A stretch of DNA of 64,000 bases from Streptomyces olindensis (lineage in GTDB: Bacteria > Actinomycetota > Actinomycetes > Streptomycetales > Streptomycetaceae): assembly GCA_000696115.1 (NCBI GenBank), contig JJOH01000002.1, forward strand, positions 279,230 through 343,229. Direction: 5' to 3'. The notes under the pieces were generated by a model, which was not told where the DNA came from, did not search any database, and was given only the letters and a program-made list of their open reading frames with translations. Both the position numbers and the translations under genes were made by a program. Shown here in pieces: positions 48,499-56,886 of the stretch; positions within the stretch are counted from its first letter, which is position 1, and each line of letters begins with the position of its first letter.

Positions 48499-49529
48499 AC
48501 GACGGCGCGTTGTACATCAGGGCCACCGGGACGTGGCTGCCCCCGGCCGAACGGGTCGCGGACGCGGTCGCGGACGGGCGCTGCGAGGCCGCCGTCGCCC
48601 GCTCCACCCGGATGGAGTCGGTGACGGTCTCCGCGGGCGAGCCCGCCCCCGAGATGGCGGCCCGGGCCGCCCGGACCGCGCTGGAGCGGGCCGCCGCCGA
48701 ACCGGGCGACATCGACCTGGTGCTGCACGCCAGCTTCTACTACCAGGGCTTCGACCTGTGGGCCCCCGCCTCGTACGTCCAGCGGGCCGCCGTCGGCAAC
48801 CAGTGCCCGGCGATGGAGATCCGGCAGGTCTCCAACGGCGGCATGGCGGCACTCGATCTGGCCTGGGCCTACCTGGCCGCCGACCCGGCCCGGGTGGCGG
48901 CCCTGCTGACCACCGGGGACCGGTTCTGCCCGCCGGGGTTCGACCGGTGGCGCAGCGACCCGGGAACCGTCTACGGCGACGGCGGCACCGCCCTCGTGGT
49001 GTCGCGGCACTCCGGGTTCGCCCGGGTCCGCAGCATCGCGACCGTGTCCGCACCCGACCTGGAGGGCATGCACCGCGGCGACGACCCGTTCGGGCCCGCC
49101 CCGTTCAGTCACCGCGACGTCGTCGACCTCGACGCGCACAAGCGGGACTTCCTGGCCCGCCACGGCGTGGCGCCGACCGTGGCCCGGGTCGCCGCGGCGC
49201 AGGAGGCCGTCGTCAAGCAGGCGCTCGCCGACGCCGGGCTGGGCCTCGCGGACATCGACCGGTTCGTCCTGCCGCACCTGGGTCACCGCCGCCTGCACGT
49301 CGCGTACTTCGCGAAGTTCGGCATCGACCCCGCGCGCAGCACCTGGTCCTGGAGTCGGACGATCGGGCACCTGGGCGCCGGAGACCCCTTCGCCGGGCTC
49401 GACCACCTGGCCACCGCCGGGGAGCTCGGCCCGGGTGACACGTGCCTGCTCTTCGGCGTCGGCGCCGGCTTCAGCTGGTCCTGCGCCGTGGTCGAGATCC
49501 TCGACGCACCTTCCTGGAGGGACCGATGA
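48495..49529 (+). CDS. KSIII-like starter-unit enzyme (AknE2/DpsC type)
   Basis: 344-aa KASIII homologue specifying the propionate starter. As in DpsC, the active-site Cys is replaced by Ser, here Ser113 in [16 protein letters not shown]; the His in [14 protein letters not shown] and the Asn position, occupied by [15 protein letters not shown], follow. Start GTG overlaps the CLF stop and the AT gene overlaps its end (ATGA). Together with AT it points to an ethyl side chain at C-9 of the aglycone. Confidence 0.94.
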   Translation: MNDGALYIRATGTWLPPAERVADAVADGRCEAAVARSTRMESVTVSAGEPAPEMAARAARTALERAAAEPGDIDLVLHASFYYQGFDLWAPASYVQRAAVGNQCPAMEIRQVSNGGMAALDLAWAYLAADPARVAALLTTGDRFCPPGFDRWRSDPGTVYGDGGTALVVSRHSGFARVRSIATVSAPDLEGMHRGDDPFGPAPFSHRDVVDLDAHKRDFLARHGVAPTVARVAAAQEAVVKQALADAGLGLADIDRFVLPHLGHRRLHVAYFAKFGIDPARSTWSWSRTIGHLGAGDPFAGLDHLATAGELGPGDTCLLFGVGAGFSWSCAVVEILDAPSWRDR

Positions 49530-50575
49530 ACGACGTCCGCACGGCAGCGGACGGGCGGGACGGCGGTACGCGCCCGGTCGCCCTGCTGCTGCCCGGCCAG
49601 GGAGCACAGCACCCGCGCATGGCGGCGGGCCTCCTGGCCGCCGAGCCCGTCTTCGCGGAGGCGATGGACGAGGCCCTGACCGCCCTGGCGGACGCCGGTG
49701 GGCCGGGCGGCCACGGCACCGGCCTGCGCGAGGACTGGCTCGGGTCCCGCGACACCGCGCTGATGGACCACGTCACGCGCTCCCAGCCCCTGCTCTTCGC
49801 GGTGGACTACGCCATCGGGCGGCTCGTGCTCGGCTGGGGCGTGCGGCCCGTCGCCCTGCTCGGCCACAGCATCGGCGAGGTGGCGGCCGCGGTCCTCTCC
49901 GGCGTCTTCACGCTGCCGGACGCCGCCGCCATGGTGCACGACCGCGTCGCCCGGCTGGCGGACGCGCCGCCCGGCGGGATGGTCGCCGTCGCCGCCACCC
50001 GGGAGGAGGTGGCGCCCTTCCTCACCGACGGCGTGGTCGTCGGCGCCGTCAACGCCCCGCGGCAGACGGTCCTGGCCGGACTCGACGGCCCGCTGCGCAC
50101 CGTCACGGCGGCACTGGCCGACGCCGGGTTCGTGCTCCAGCGCGTACCCGCCTCCACGGCGTTCCACAGCCCCGCCCTCGCCCCGGCGATGCGCGGTGCC
50201 GACGAGCGGATCGCCGCCCTGCCCGTCGGCGAGCCCCGGATCCCGGTCATGTCCGGGTACACGGGCCGGTTCCTGACGCCCGCGGAGGCGAAGGACCCGG
50301 CCTTCTGGAGCAGGCAGCCGGTGGCGCCGGTGCTGTTCTGGCCCGCCCTCGACGCCCTCCTCGCCCAGGGCGACCCGGTGCTCGTGGAGGCCGGTCCGGG
50401 GCAGGGGCTGTCGCAGCTGGCCCGCCGCCACCCGGCCGTGCGCTCCGGCCGCTCCGCCGTCGTCCCGCTGCTGCCGGCCCGGCCGGGAACCGCCGAGGAC
50501 GACGTGACCGCCGTACGCGCCGCCGCCGCGGCGCTACGGGAACGCGCCGGCGTACCGGACGCGCGGCCCGTGTAG
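49526..50575 (+). CDS. Acyltransferase of starter selection (AknF/DpsD type)
   Basis: 349-aa malonyl/propionyl-transferase-like protein. Catalytic Ser115 is in [13 protein letters not shown] and His in [11 protein letters not shown]; the N-terminal [16 protein letters not shown] is typical. In the daunorubicin system DpsD assists starter choice and is partly dispensable. Start ATG 49526 overlaps the KSIII stop. End of the five-gene overlapping PKS operon. Confidence 0.92.
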   Translation: MNDVRTAADGRDGGTRPVALLLPGQGAQHPRMAAGLLAAEPVFAEAMDEALTALADAGGPGGHGTGLREDWLGSRDTALMDHVTRSQPLLFAVDYAIGRLVLGWGVRPVALLGHSIGEVAAAVLSGVFTLPDAAAMVHDRVARLADAPPGGMVAVAATREEVAPFLTDGVVVGAVNAPRQTVLAGLDGPLRTVTAALADAGFVLQRVPASTAFHSPALAPAMRGADERIAALPVGEPRIPVMSGYTGRFLTPAEAKDPAFWSRQPVAPVLFWPALDALLAQGDPVLVEAGPGQGLSQLARRHPAVRSGRSAVVPLLPARPGTAEDDVTAVRAAAAALRERAGVPDARPV

Positions 50576-50581
50576 CGCGTG

Positions 50582-50613
50582 TCGAGTGCCTTTGTAGGCA
50601 CGCGGCCTAGCGT
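50582..50613 (+). promoter_or_regulatory. Inverted repeat and -10-like element before the second helper gene
   Basis: GTGCC (50586-50590) and GGCAC (50597-50601) flank TTTGTA; TAGCGT (50608-50613) may be the -10 for the downstream operon. The element lies just after the PKS operon stop. Confidence 0.3.
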
Positions 50614-50718
50614 CGCCCGTGGCGCTTCGCCCCTTCCTCGTCCGCCGGATCCACGGCCCTCCGCCGGATCCGCGGGCCTCCCTCACCTTGTCAGGACTCT
50701 TCTCCCAAGGACGGTGTC

Positions 50719-51969
50719 ATGCTGACCGATCAGACCAACAGCGAGTTGGGCCGGCATCTGCTGACCATCCGAGGCGTCCAGTTCATCTTCGGCGCCCAGG
50801 GCGACCCCTTCGCCATGATCCTGCGCGCCGGGGACGACGACCCCCTCGACCACGGGGCGCGCGCCCGCGAACAGGGCCTGCACGAGAGCAGCATCGGCGC
50901 GTGGGTCACCGCGCACCGCGAGCTCGGCGCCCGGATCCTCGGCGACGAGCGGTTCTCCCCGCGCCACGCCGAGGAGGGGCCGCAGGCCCACCCGGGTGTC
51001 GACGTCTGGGACAACCCCCTGCTGTGCCACGTCGTCCCCCTCGACGACGCCCAGCTCAACCGCGATCCGGCCGACTACCGCGCGCTGGCCCGGGCCGCGG
51101 CCCCGCTGCTGTCGGCCGAGGCGCTCGCCGCGCGGCTGCCGGAGATCGAGGCGGCCTACCGCCAGGCGCTCGCCGCGACCGGCGAACGGTTCGACCTGTA
51201 CCGGGACGTCGCCGTCCCGGCCGCGCTGCGCGTGGTGGCCGACGTGCTCGGCCTGCCCGAGGAGACGCGGCAGCGCCTGCCCGAACTGCACGCGGGTCTC
51301 GCCACCGCCCTGGACGCCGGCCACTGCCCGCAGCAACTGGCGGCCGCCCGGGCGCTGTTCACGGCCGTGACGGACCTCTCCACCGAGCTGACCCGCCTGG
51401 TCGGCAGCGGCCGCGCCACCGGCCTCGCCGCGCTCGACGGCGTGTCGCCCGAGGACGCGGTCGCCGTCGGGACGCTCGCCGTCGTGGTGGGCGTCGAGGT
51501 CACCGCGACCGCCGTGTGCAACGCGGTGCGGGTCCTCCTGGACCACCGCGAGGAGTGGGAGCGGATCGGGCGGGAGCCCGAACGGGCCGGCGCCGCGGTC
51601 CGCGAGGCCCTGCGGCTGGCCCCGCCGCTGCGGTTCGAGAGCCGTATCGCGCGCGAGCAGGCCGAGTTCGACGGCAAGACCGTCGAGGAGGGCCGGCGCG
51701 TCGTGGTGCTCGTCGACGCGGCCAACCGCGACCCGGAGGCCTTCGCCGACCCGGACGCCTTCGTCCCCGGCCGCGCCGACGGCGACCGGTCGCTCACCCT
51801 GCTCGGCGGTTCCGCCGCCCCGGTCACCGAGGCGCTGGTCCGCCTCCAGACGGAAGCCGCGGTGCGCGTCCTCGCCGAGCTGCGGCCCGGCCTGCGCACG
51901 GGCGCCGAGGTGCTGCACCGCATGCGCTCGGCGGTGCTGCGCGGCGTCCTGCGCTTCCCGGTCGCATGA
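50719..51969 (+). CDS. P450-derived glycosyltransferase helper protein (AknT-like), copy 2
   Basis: 416-aa P450-fold auxiliary protein. Start (LGRHLLTIRGVQFIFGAQGDPFAMIL) and VDVWDNPLLCHVVPLDD resemble AknT/DnrQ/EryCII. The K-helix-like VREALRLAPPLRFESRIAR persists, but the heme-binding loop is LTLLGGSAAPVTEALVRLQ, lacking the cysteine ligand, so it is non-catalytic. AAGGACGGTGTC precedes the ATG. The glycosyltransferase gene 34 bp downstream is its likely partner. It is better preserved as a P450 than copy 1. Confidence 0.88.
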   Translation: MLTDQTNSELGRHLLTIRGVQFIFGAQGDPFAMILRAGDDDPLDHGARAREQGLHESSIGAWVTAHRELGARILGDERFSPRHAEEGPQAHPGVDVWDNPLLCHVVPLDDAQLNRDPADYRALARAAAPLLSAEALAARLPEIEAAYRQALAATGERFDLYRDVAVPAALRVVADVLGLPEETRQRLPELHAGLATALDAGHCPQQLAAARALFTAVTDLSTELTRLVGSGRATGLAALDGVSPEDAVAVGTLAVVVGVEVTATAVCNAVRVLLDHREEWERIGREPERAGAAVREALRLAPPLRFESRIAREQAEFDGKTVEEGRRVVVLVDAANRDPEAFADPDAFVPGRADGDRSLTLLGGSAAPVTEALVRLQTEAAVRVLAELRPGLRTGAEVLHRMRSAVLRGVLRFPVA

Positions 51970-52003
51970 CCGGACCGACCATCACCAGGGGAGGAGCACC
52001 TCG

Positions 52004-53284
52004 GTGCGTGTACTGCTGACAGCCTTCGCACAGGACGCCCATCTCAACGGCATCGTTCCGCTCGCCTGGGCGCTGCGGACCGCCGGGCACGAGGTCCGGG
52101 TGGCCGGCCAGCCGGCCGCGGTCGAGAGCATCACCCGGGCCGGTCTGACGGCCGTGCCGGTGGGCGACGACCACCGGATGGACGCCGTCATCCCCACCGT
52201 CGGTCCCGGGATGCTCATGCACCACCTGGACCGCGACTACCTGGAGAACCGCCCGGAGCGGCTGAGCCTCGACTTCCTGCGGGCGTCGAACGCGATGCTG
52301 ACGGCGACCTTCTACGCGCAGATCAACAACGACTCGATGATCGACGCGCTCGTCGACTACGCCCGGTTCTGGCAGCCGGACCTGGTGCTCTGGGAGCCCT
52401 TCACCTTCGCCGGCGCCGTCGCCGCCAAGGCGACCGGGGCCGCCCACGCCCGGCTCCTGGCCTTCCCCGACCTGTTCGCGAACACCCACCTGACGCTGCG
52501 CCGGCGGCAGGCGGAACTGCCCGCGGAACTGCGCGACGACCCGCTGGAGGAGTGGCTGGCGTACACCCTCGACCGGCACGGCGCCGCCTTCGACCCCGAC
52601 GTGGTCACGGGGCAGTGGTCGGTCGACCAGATGCCCCCCGGCGTGCGGATGGAGCTGGGGCTGCCGACGGTGCCCACGCGTTACGTGCCGTACAACGGTC
52701 CGGGTCCGGCCGTCGTGCCGGACTGGCTGCGCCGGCCGCCGGAGCGCCGCCGGGTCTGCCTCACCCTCGGGCTCACCATCCGGGACACGGAGTTCCCCAA
52801 CGCCGTCGACGTCGACGACGTCTTCGCCTCGCTGGCCGACCTGGACGTCGAGGTGGTGGCGACGCTGAGCGAGAAGGAACTCGCCCAGGTGTCGCGGGTG
52901 CCGGACAACACGCGGGTGGTCGACCACGTGGCCCTGCTGGCCCTGCTGCCCAGTTGCTCGGCGATCGTCCACCACGGCGGTGCCGGGACGTGGGCGACCG
53001 CCGCCGCGTACGGGGTGCCGCAGGTGGCGCTCGGCTGGATGTGGGACGCGATCTACCGCGCGCAGCGGGTGGAGGAGCTGGGGGCGGGGCTGCACCTGCA
53101 CTCCGAGGGCCTGACCGTCGAGGTCCTGCGCGACAAGCTCGTGCGGGTGCTCGACGACCCCTCGTTCACGGAAGGCGCCCGACGGCTGCGTCTGGCCATG
53201 CTGTCGGCGCCGAGCCCCAACGAAGTGGTGCCCACACTCGAGAAACTGACGGCGCGTCACCGCTCGGTGGCCGCGGCCCGCTGA
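52004..53284 (+). CDS. Glycosyltransferase, AknS-like, copy 2
   Basis: 426-aa GT1 enzyme: MRVLLTAFAQDAHLNGIVPLAWALRTAG, VCLTLGLTIRDTEFPNAVDV and LLPSCSAIVHHGGAGTWATAA. With the adjoining P450-like helper it forms a second AknS/AknT-type pair. The first pair and this one may glycosylate C-7 and C-10 separately, or one may extend the chain. The GTG at 52004 follows GGGGAGGAGCACC. The dTDP-glucose 4,6-dehydratase gene follows by 22 bp. Confidence 0.9.
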   Translation: MRVLLTAFAQDAHLNGIVPLAWALRTAGHEVRVAGQPAAVESITRAGLTAVPVGDDHRMDAVIPTVGPGMLMHHLDRDYLENRPERLSLDFLRASNAMLTATFYAQINNDSMIDALVDYARFWQPDLVLWEPFTFAGAVAAKATGAAHARLLAFPDLFANTHLTLRRRQAELPAELRDDPLEEWLAYTLDRHGAAFDPDVVTGQWSVDQMPPGVRMELGLPTVPTRYVPYNGPGPAVVPDWLRRPPERRRVCLTLGLTIRDTEFPNAVDVDDVFASLADLDVEVVATLSEKELAQVSRVPDNTRVVDHVALLALLPSCSAIVHHGGAGTWATAAAYGVPQVALGWMWDAIYRAQRVEELGAGLHLHSEGLTVEVLRDKLVRVLDDPSFTEGARRLRLAMLSAPSPNEVVPTLEKLTARHRSVAAAR

Positions 53285-53306
53285 CTGAGACGAGGACGGG
53301 AGAACC

Positions 53307-54290
53307 GTGAACATCCTGGTGACCGGTGCGGCCGGCTTCATCGGCTCGCACTTCGTCAGAACGCTGCTGAGCGGCGGGTACCCCGGGCACGAGGACGACC
53401 GGGTGACCGTCCTGGACAAGCTCACCTACGCGGGGACGCTGAACAACCTGCCGGCGCACCACCCGCGGCTGACCTTCGTGCACGGCGACATCTGCGACAC
53501 CACCCTGCTGGACAAGGTGTTCCCGGGCCACGAGGCGGTCGTCCACTTCGCCGCGGAGTCGCACGTCGACCGCTCGGTGGCGGGCGCCGAGGCCTTCGTC
53601 CGCACCAACGTGCTCGGCACGCAGGCCCTGCTCGAAGCGGCGCTGCGGCACGGGATCGGCGTCTTCGTCCAGGTCTCCACGGACGAGACGTACGGTTCCA
53701 TCGCCGAGGGGCGCTGGACGGAGGACGAGCCGCTGCTGCCCAACTCGCCCTACGCGGCGTCCAAGGCGTCGGCCGACCTCATCGCCCGGTCGTACTGGCG
53801 CACCCACGGCCTCGACGTGCGCATCACCCGCTGCGCCAACAACTACGGCCCCGGCCAGCACCCCGAGAAGCTGGTCCCGCTGTTCGTCACCCGGCTCCTC
53901 GACGGGCAGCCGGTCCCGCTGTACGGGGACGGCTCGAACCTGCGCGAGTGGCTGCACGTGGACGACCACTGCCACGCGGTGCGGCTGGTGCTGGACCGGG
54001 GCCGGCCGGGGGAGGTCTACAACGTCGGCGGCGGCACCCACCTGACCAACAAGGAGATGACCGGCCGCCTCCTCGCACTCTGCGGACGCGACTGGGACCT
54101 CGTGCGGCGGGTGGCGGACCGCAAGGGGCACGACTTCCGGTACGCCGTGGACGACTCCAAGATCCGCCGCGAACTGGGCTACGCGCCCCGCTGGTCGCTC
54201 GAGGACGGGCTGCGCGAGACGGTCGAGTGGTACGCCGCCCACCGTGACCACTGGGACGCCCGGGAGGAAGGCGCCGACGAGGGGTACTAA
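53307..54290 (+). CDS. rmlB: dTDP-glucose 4,6-dehydratase
   Basis: 327-aa extended SDR making dTDP-4-keto-6-deoxyglucose, the second step of every deoxysugar route here. NAD motif ILVTGAAGFIGSHFV, THR/DE pair in VQVSTDETYGSI, catalytic YxxxK in SPYAASKASADLIAR, and TRCANNYGPGQHPEKLVPLF. The GTG at 53307 is behind GGACGGGAGAACC. Its TAA stop (54288-54290) lies inside a PadR-type operator of the exporter promoter. Confidence 0.96.
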   Translation: MNILVTGAAGFIGSHFVRTLLSGGYPGHEDDRVTVLDKLTYAGTLNNLPAHHPRLTFVHGDICDTTLLDKVFPGHEAVVHFAAESHVDRSVAGAEAFVRTNVLGTQALLEAALRHGIGVFVQVSTDETYGSIAEGRWTEDEPLLPNSPYAASKASADLIARSYWRTHGLDVRITRCANNYGPGQHPEKLVPLFVTRLLDGQPVPLYGDGSNLREWLHVDDHCHAVRLVLDRGRPGEVYNVGGGTHLTNKEMTGRLLALCGRDWDLVRRVADRKGHDFRYAVDDSKIRRELGYAPRWSLEDGLRETVEWYAAHRDHWDAREEGADEGY

Positions 54291-54349
54291 AACTTGAATA
54301 TCCGGGCCGCCCTCCTCTACGCTCGCCGGGTACACAAATTTGAGCACCC
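54283..54349 (+). promoter_or_regulatory. Exporter promoter flanked by two candidate PadR operators (copies D and B)
   Basis: TTGAAT (54294-54299) and TACGCT (54318-54323), 18 bp apart, form a good sigma-70-type promoter. Operator D (54283-54303; GGTACTAAAACTT then GAATATCC) covers the -35. Operator B (54329-54349; GGTACACAAATTT then GAGCACCC) covers the expected start site. The spacing of the two centres is 46 bp. The ABC ATPase start is at 54366. Confidence 0.65.
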
Positions 54350-54365
54350 GAAAGAAGGGGCGGGC

Positions 54366-55355
54366 ATGGGCGGCGCCGACCTGGCGATCCAGACCGAAGC
54401 TCTGAAGAAGAAATACGGCGACAAGGAGGCCCTCGCGGGACTCGACCTGGAGGTACCCCGAGGCGTCGTCTACGGGCTCCTCGGCCCGAACGGCGCCGGA
54501 AAGACCACCGCGGTCCGCATCCTCTCCACCCTGCTGAAGTACGACGAGGGAACAGCCCGGGTCGCCGGCTACGACGTCGCCACCCAGTCGGCCCAGGTCC
54601 GCTACAGCATCGGACTCCTCGGCCAGCACGCCGCAGTGGACGAGGACCTGAGCGGCCGTCAGAACCTCGTGATGTTCGGGCGCTTATACCACATCGGTAA
54701 ACGCAACGCCCAGGCCCGGGCCGACGAACTGCTGGAGCGCTTCGGCCTCACCGAGGCCGCCGGCAAGCCGGCCAAGCAGTACTCCGGCGGTATGCGCCGG
54801 CGGCTCGACCTCGCCGCCAGCCTCATCCTGGCCCCGTCCGTGCTGTTCCTCGACGAGCCCACCACCGGGCTCGACCCGCGGGGCCGCAACGACGTCTGGG
54901 AGTCCGTCCGAGGCCTGATCGCCGAGGGCCGCACGGTCCTGCTGACCACCCAGTACCTGGAGGAGGCCGACCAGCTCGCCGACCGCATCGCCCTGATCGA
55001 CAACGGCAGGGTCGTCGAGTCCGGCACCCCGGACCAGCTCAAGAACAAGATCGGCGGGGACCGGATCGACGTCGTCCTCCGCCGCGCCCACGACCTCGAA
55101 CGCGCCACCCACACGATCGGCACCCTGCTGCGCTCCGAGCCCGAGACGGACGCCGACAACCGGCGCATCAGCGTCGTCGTCGACAACCGGGTCGCCGCCC
55201 TCACCGCCGTCGCCCGCGAACTCGACGACGCCGGCATCGAGGCCGAGGACATCGCCCTGCGCAGGCCCACTCTCGACGAGGTGTTCCTGAACCTGACCGG
55301 CAACGGGGCGGCCACGTCCGCCGAGCAGAGCCTCAAGGAGGTCGCCCAGTCATGA
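54366..55355 (+). CDS. drrA: Drug-exporter ABC ATPase (DrrA type)
   Basis: 329-aa ATP-binding subunit of an anthracycline exporter. Walker A GLLGPNGAGKTTAVRIL, signature QYSGGMRRRLDLAASLI, Walker B SVLFLDEPTTGLDP and the DrrA-type C-terminal region (RRPTLDEVFLNLTG) are intact. ATG 54366 follows GAAAGAAGGGG; the upstream in-frame ATG-like extension to 54294 overlaps the promoter. Codon 107 (Leu in GRLYH; 54684-54686) is a TTA, so full expression should await the bldA tRNA. It overlaps the permease gene by ATGA. Confidence 0.94.
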   Translation: MGGADLAIQTEALKKKYGDKEALAGLDLEVPRGVVYGLLGPNGAGKTTAVRILSTLLKYDEGTARVAGYDVATQSAQVRYSIGLLGQHAAVDEDLSGRQNLVMFGRLYHIGKRNAQARADELLERFGLTEAAGKPAKQYSGGMRRRLDLAASLILAPSVLFLDEPTTGLDPRGRNDVWESVRGLIAEGRTVLLTTQYLEEADQLADRIALIDNGRVVESGTPDQLKNKIGGDRIDVVLRRAHDLERATHTIGTLLRSEPETDADNRRISVVVDNRVAALTAVARELDDAGIEAEDIALRRPTLDEVFLNLTGNGAATSAEQSLKEVAQS

Positions 55356-56182
55356 CCGCGATCATCGCGCCCGAACTGCCCAGGAACCCGCTGGCCAAAC
55401 TGGGCTGGGTCCTCGCGGACTCCTGGACGCTCACGCTCCGCGGACTGTCCCACTGGGCCCGCAACCCCACCCAGATCCTGGCCGGCCTCGCCTTCCCGAT
55501 CCTGATGGTGCTGCTGTTCGGCGGCATCTTCGGCAGCGGCATGCAGGTCGAGGGCGGCGGGGACTACATGGACTTCCTGATGCCCGGCATGTTCGTCATG
55601 TCGATGGCCTTCGGCATCGGCGAGACCATGGCCGGCGTCACCGCCGACGCCTCCAAGGGCGTCACCGACCGGTTCCGCTCCATGCCCATGTCCGCCGCCT
55701 CCGTGGTCATCGGGCAGAGCATCGTCAACATGCTCTACAGCACCGTGGTCCTGATGATCCTCATGGGCTGCGGGGTCATCGCCGGATGGAGCTGGAACGA
55801 CGGGTTCATGCAGGCGCTCGGCGCCTTCGCGCTCCTGCTCCTGCTGCGCTTCGCCCTGCTCTGGGTCGGCATCTACCTCGGCCTGATCATCAAGACCCCG
55901 GAGGCCGCCTCCGCCGTCTACACCCTGCTGTTCCCGCTCGGCATCGTCGCCAACACCTTCGCCTCCCCGGAGATGATGCCGGGCTGGCTGGCGGCCATCG
56001 CCGAGTGGAACCCGCTGTCGTCCACCGCCCACGCCACCCGTGAGCTGTTCGGCAACCCCGGGGTGGGCGGCACCTCCTGGATCGCCGAGCACGCGATGCT
56101 CATGTCCTTCGTCTGGCCGCTCGCGATCTTCGCGGTGTTCTTCCCGCTGGCCGTCCGCAAGTACCGGGCCCTGAGCAGGTAA
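55352..56182 (+). CDS. drrB: Drug-exporter ABC permease (DrrB type)
   Basis: 276-aa ABC-2 type membrane subunit with about six transmembrane helices (for example ILAGLAFPILMVLLFGGIF and FVMSMAFGIGETMAGV). The conserved YMDFLMPGMF and TDRFRSMPMSAASVV segments are typical of DrrB proteins. Forms the exporter with the DrrA-like ATPase in the cytoplasmic membrane. ATGA overlap with the upstream gene; a hairpin terminator follows the stop. Confidence 0.93.
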   Translation: MTAIIAPELPRNPLAKLGWVLADSWTLTLRGLSHWARNPTQILAGLAFPILMVLLFGGIFGSGMQVEGGGDYMDFLMPGMFVMSMAFGIGETMAGVTADASKGVTDRFRSMPMSAASVVIGQSIVNMLYSTVVLMILMGCGVIAGWSWNDGFMQALGAFALLLLLRFALLWVGIYLGLIIKTPEAASAVYTLLFPLGIVANTFASPEMMPGWLAAIAEWNPLSSTAHATRELFGNPGVGGTSWIAEHAMLMSFVWPLAIFAVFFPLAVRKYRALSR

Positions 56183-56195
56183 GGGCCCCTGTACC

Positions 56196-56236
56196 GGGGT
56201 GTGAGCCGGCTAATCCCCCGGGTCGGCTCACACCCC
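56196..56236 (+). terminator. Terminator after the exporter operon
   Basis: 13-bp stem GGGGTGTGAGCCG (56196-56208) and CGGCTCACACCCC (56224-56236), 15-nt loop. Confidence 0.75.
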
Positions 56237-56350
56237 CTCAGCCTGCCCGCCCCTGCCCGCCTCCCGGCGGGCGATCCGTCGAGCGGAGCGCGAGGACCCC
56301 ACGATGCGACGTCGACCGCGTCCGGAGCGGACGAACCTAGCGTGCACGGC

Positions 56351-56833
56351 ATGACCGTCTTCGACATCGCCATCGCGGACCTGAACGGCAAGCCCGACCT
56401 GCTGTCCCGCCACCGCGGCCGGACCCTGCTCATCGTCAACGTCGCCTCCCGCTGCGCCCTGGCCGGCCAGTACGCCGGGTTGGAGACACTCGCCCGCCGC
56501 CACCACGAGGACGGGCTCAGCGTCATCGGGGTGCCCTGCAACCAGTTCGGCGAGCAGGAACCGGGCACCCCCGAGGAGATCGCCGACTTCTGCGCCGTCC
56601 AGCAGATCACGTTCCCCCTCACCGAGAAGACCGACGTCAACGGAGCGGGCCGCCACCCCCTCTACGCCGCCCTGACGCCCTTCGCCGACGCGGAGGGCCA
56701 CACCGGCGACGTGCGCTGGAACTTCGAGAAGTTCCTCGTCTCGTCCGCCGGCCACTGCGTGGGGCGCTTCGGCCCCACCGTCGAACCGCAGGACCCCGAA
56801 CTCCTGCGCGCCGTCCGCGCGCAGGTGCAGTGA
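56351..56833 (+). CDS. Glutathione-peroxidase-family thiol peroxidase
   Basis: 160-aa Gpx-fold peroxidase, in bacteria usually thioredoxin-dependent. The peroxidatic Cys is in VNVASRCALAGQYAGLE (about residue 36); the Gln and Trp of the active site are in PCNQFGEQEPGT and RWNFEKFLV. The start is the ATG at 56351, since TAGCGT at 56338-56343 is seven nt upstream (leaderless type) and family similarity begins at FDIAIADLNG. Anthracycline quinones redox-cycle and make peroxides, so a protective role within the cluster is plausible but inferred only from position between exporter and UvrA-like genes. Confidence 0.88.
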   Translation: MTVFDIAIADLNGKPDLLSRHRGRTLLIVNVASRCALAGQYAGLETLARRHHEDGLSVIGVPCNQFGEQEPGTPEEIADFCAVQQITFPLTEKTDVNGAGRHPLYAALTPFADAEGHTGDVRWNFEKFLVSSAGHCVGRFGPTVEPQDPELLRAVRAQVQ

Positions 56834-56886
56834 GCTCGACGCGTCACACCGCCTCGACGACTCACCCGACGCAGAGAGGATGATTT

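Noticed and set aside
45989..50575. Spore-pigment, actinorhodin-type or tetracycline-type cluster
   Set aside because: Ser-type KSIII, starter AT, AknH-type cyclase, RdmB/C/E-type enzymes and deoxysugar genes point to an anthracycline.
50586..50601. PadR operator copy
   Set aside because: GTGCC-TTTGTA-GGCAC lacks the CAAATTT core and the register of the four true copies.
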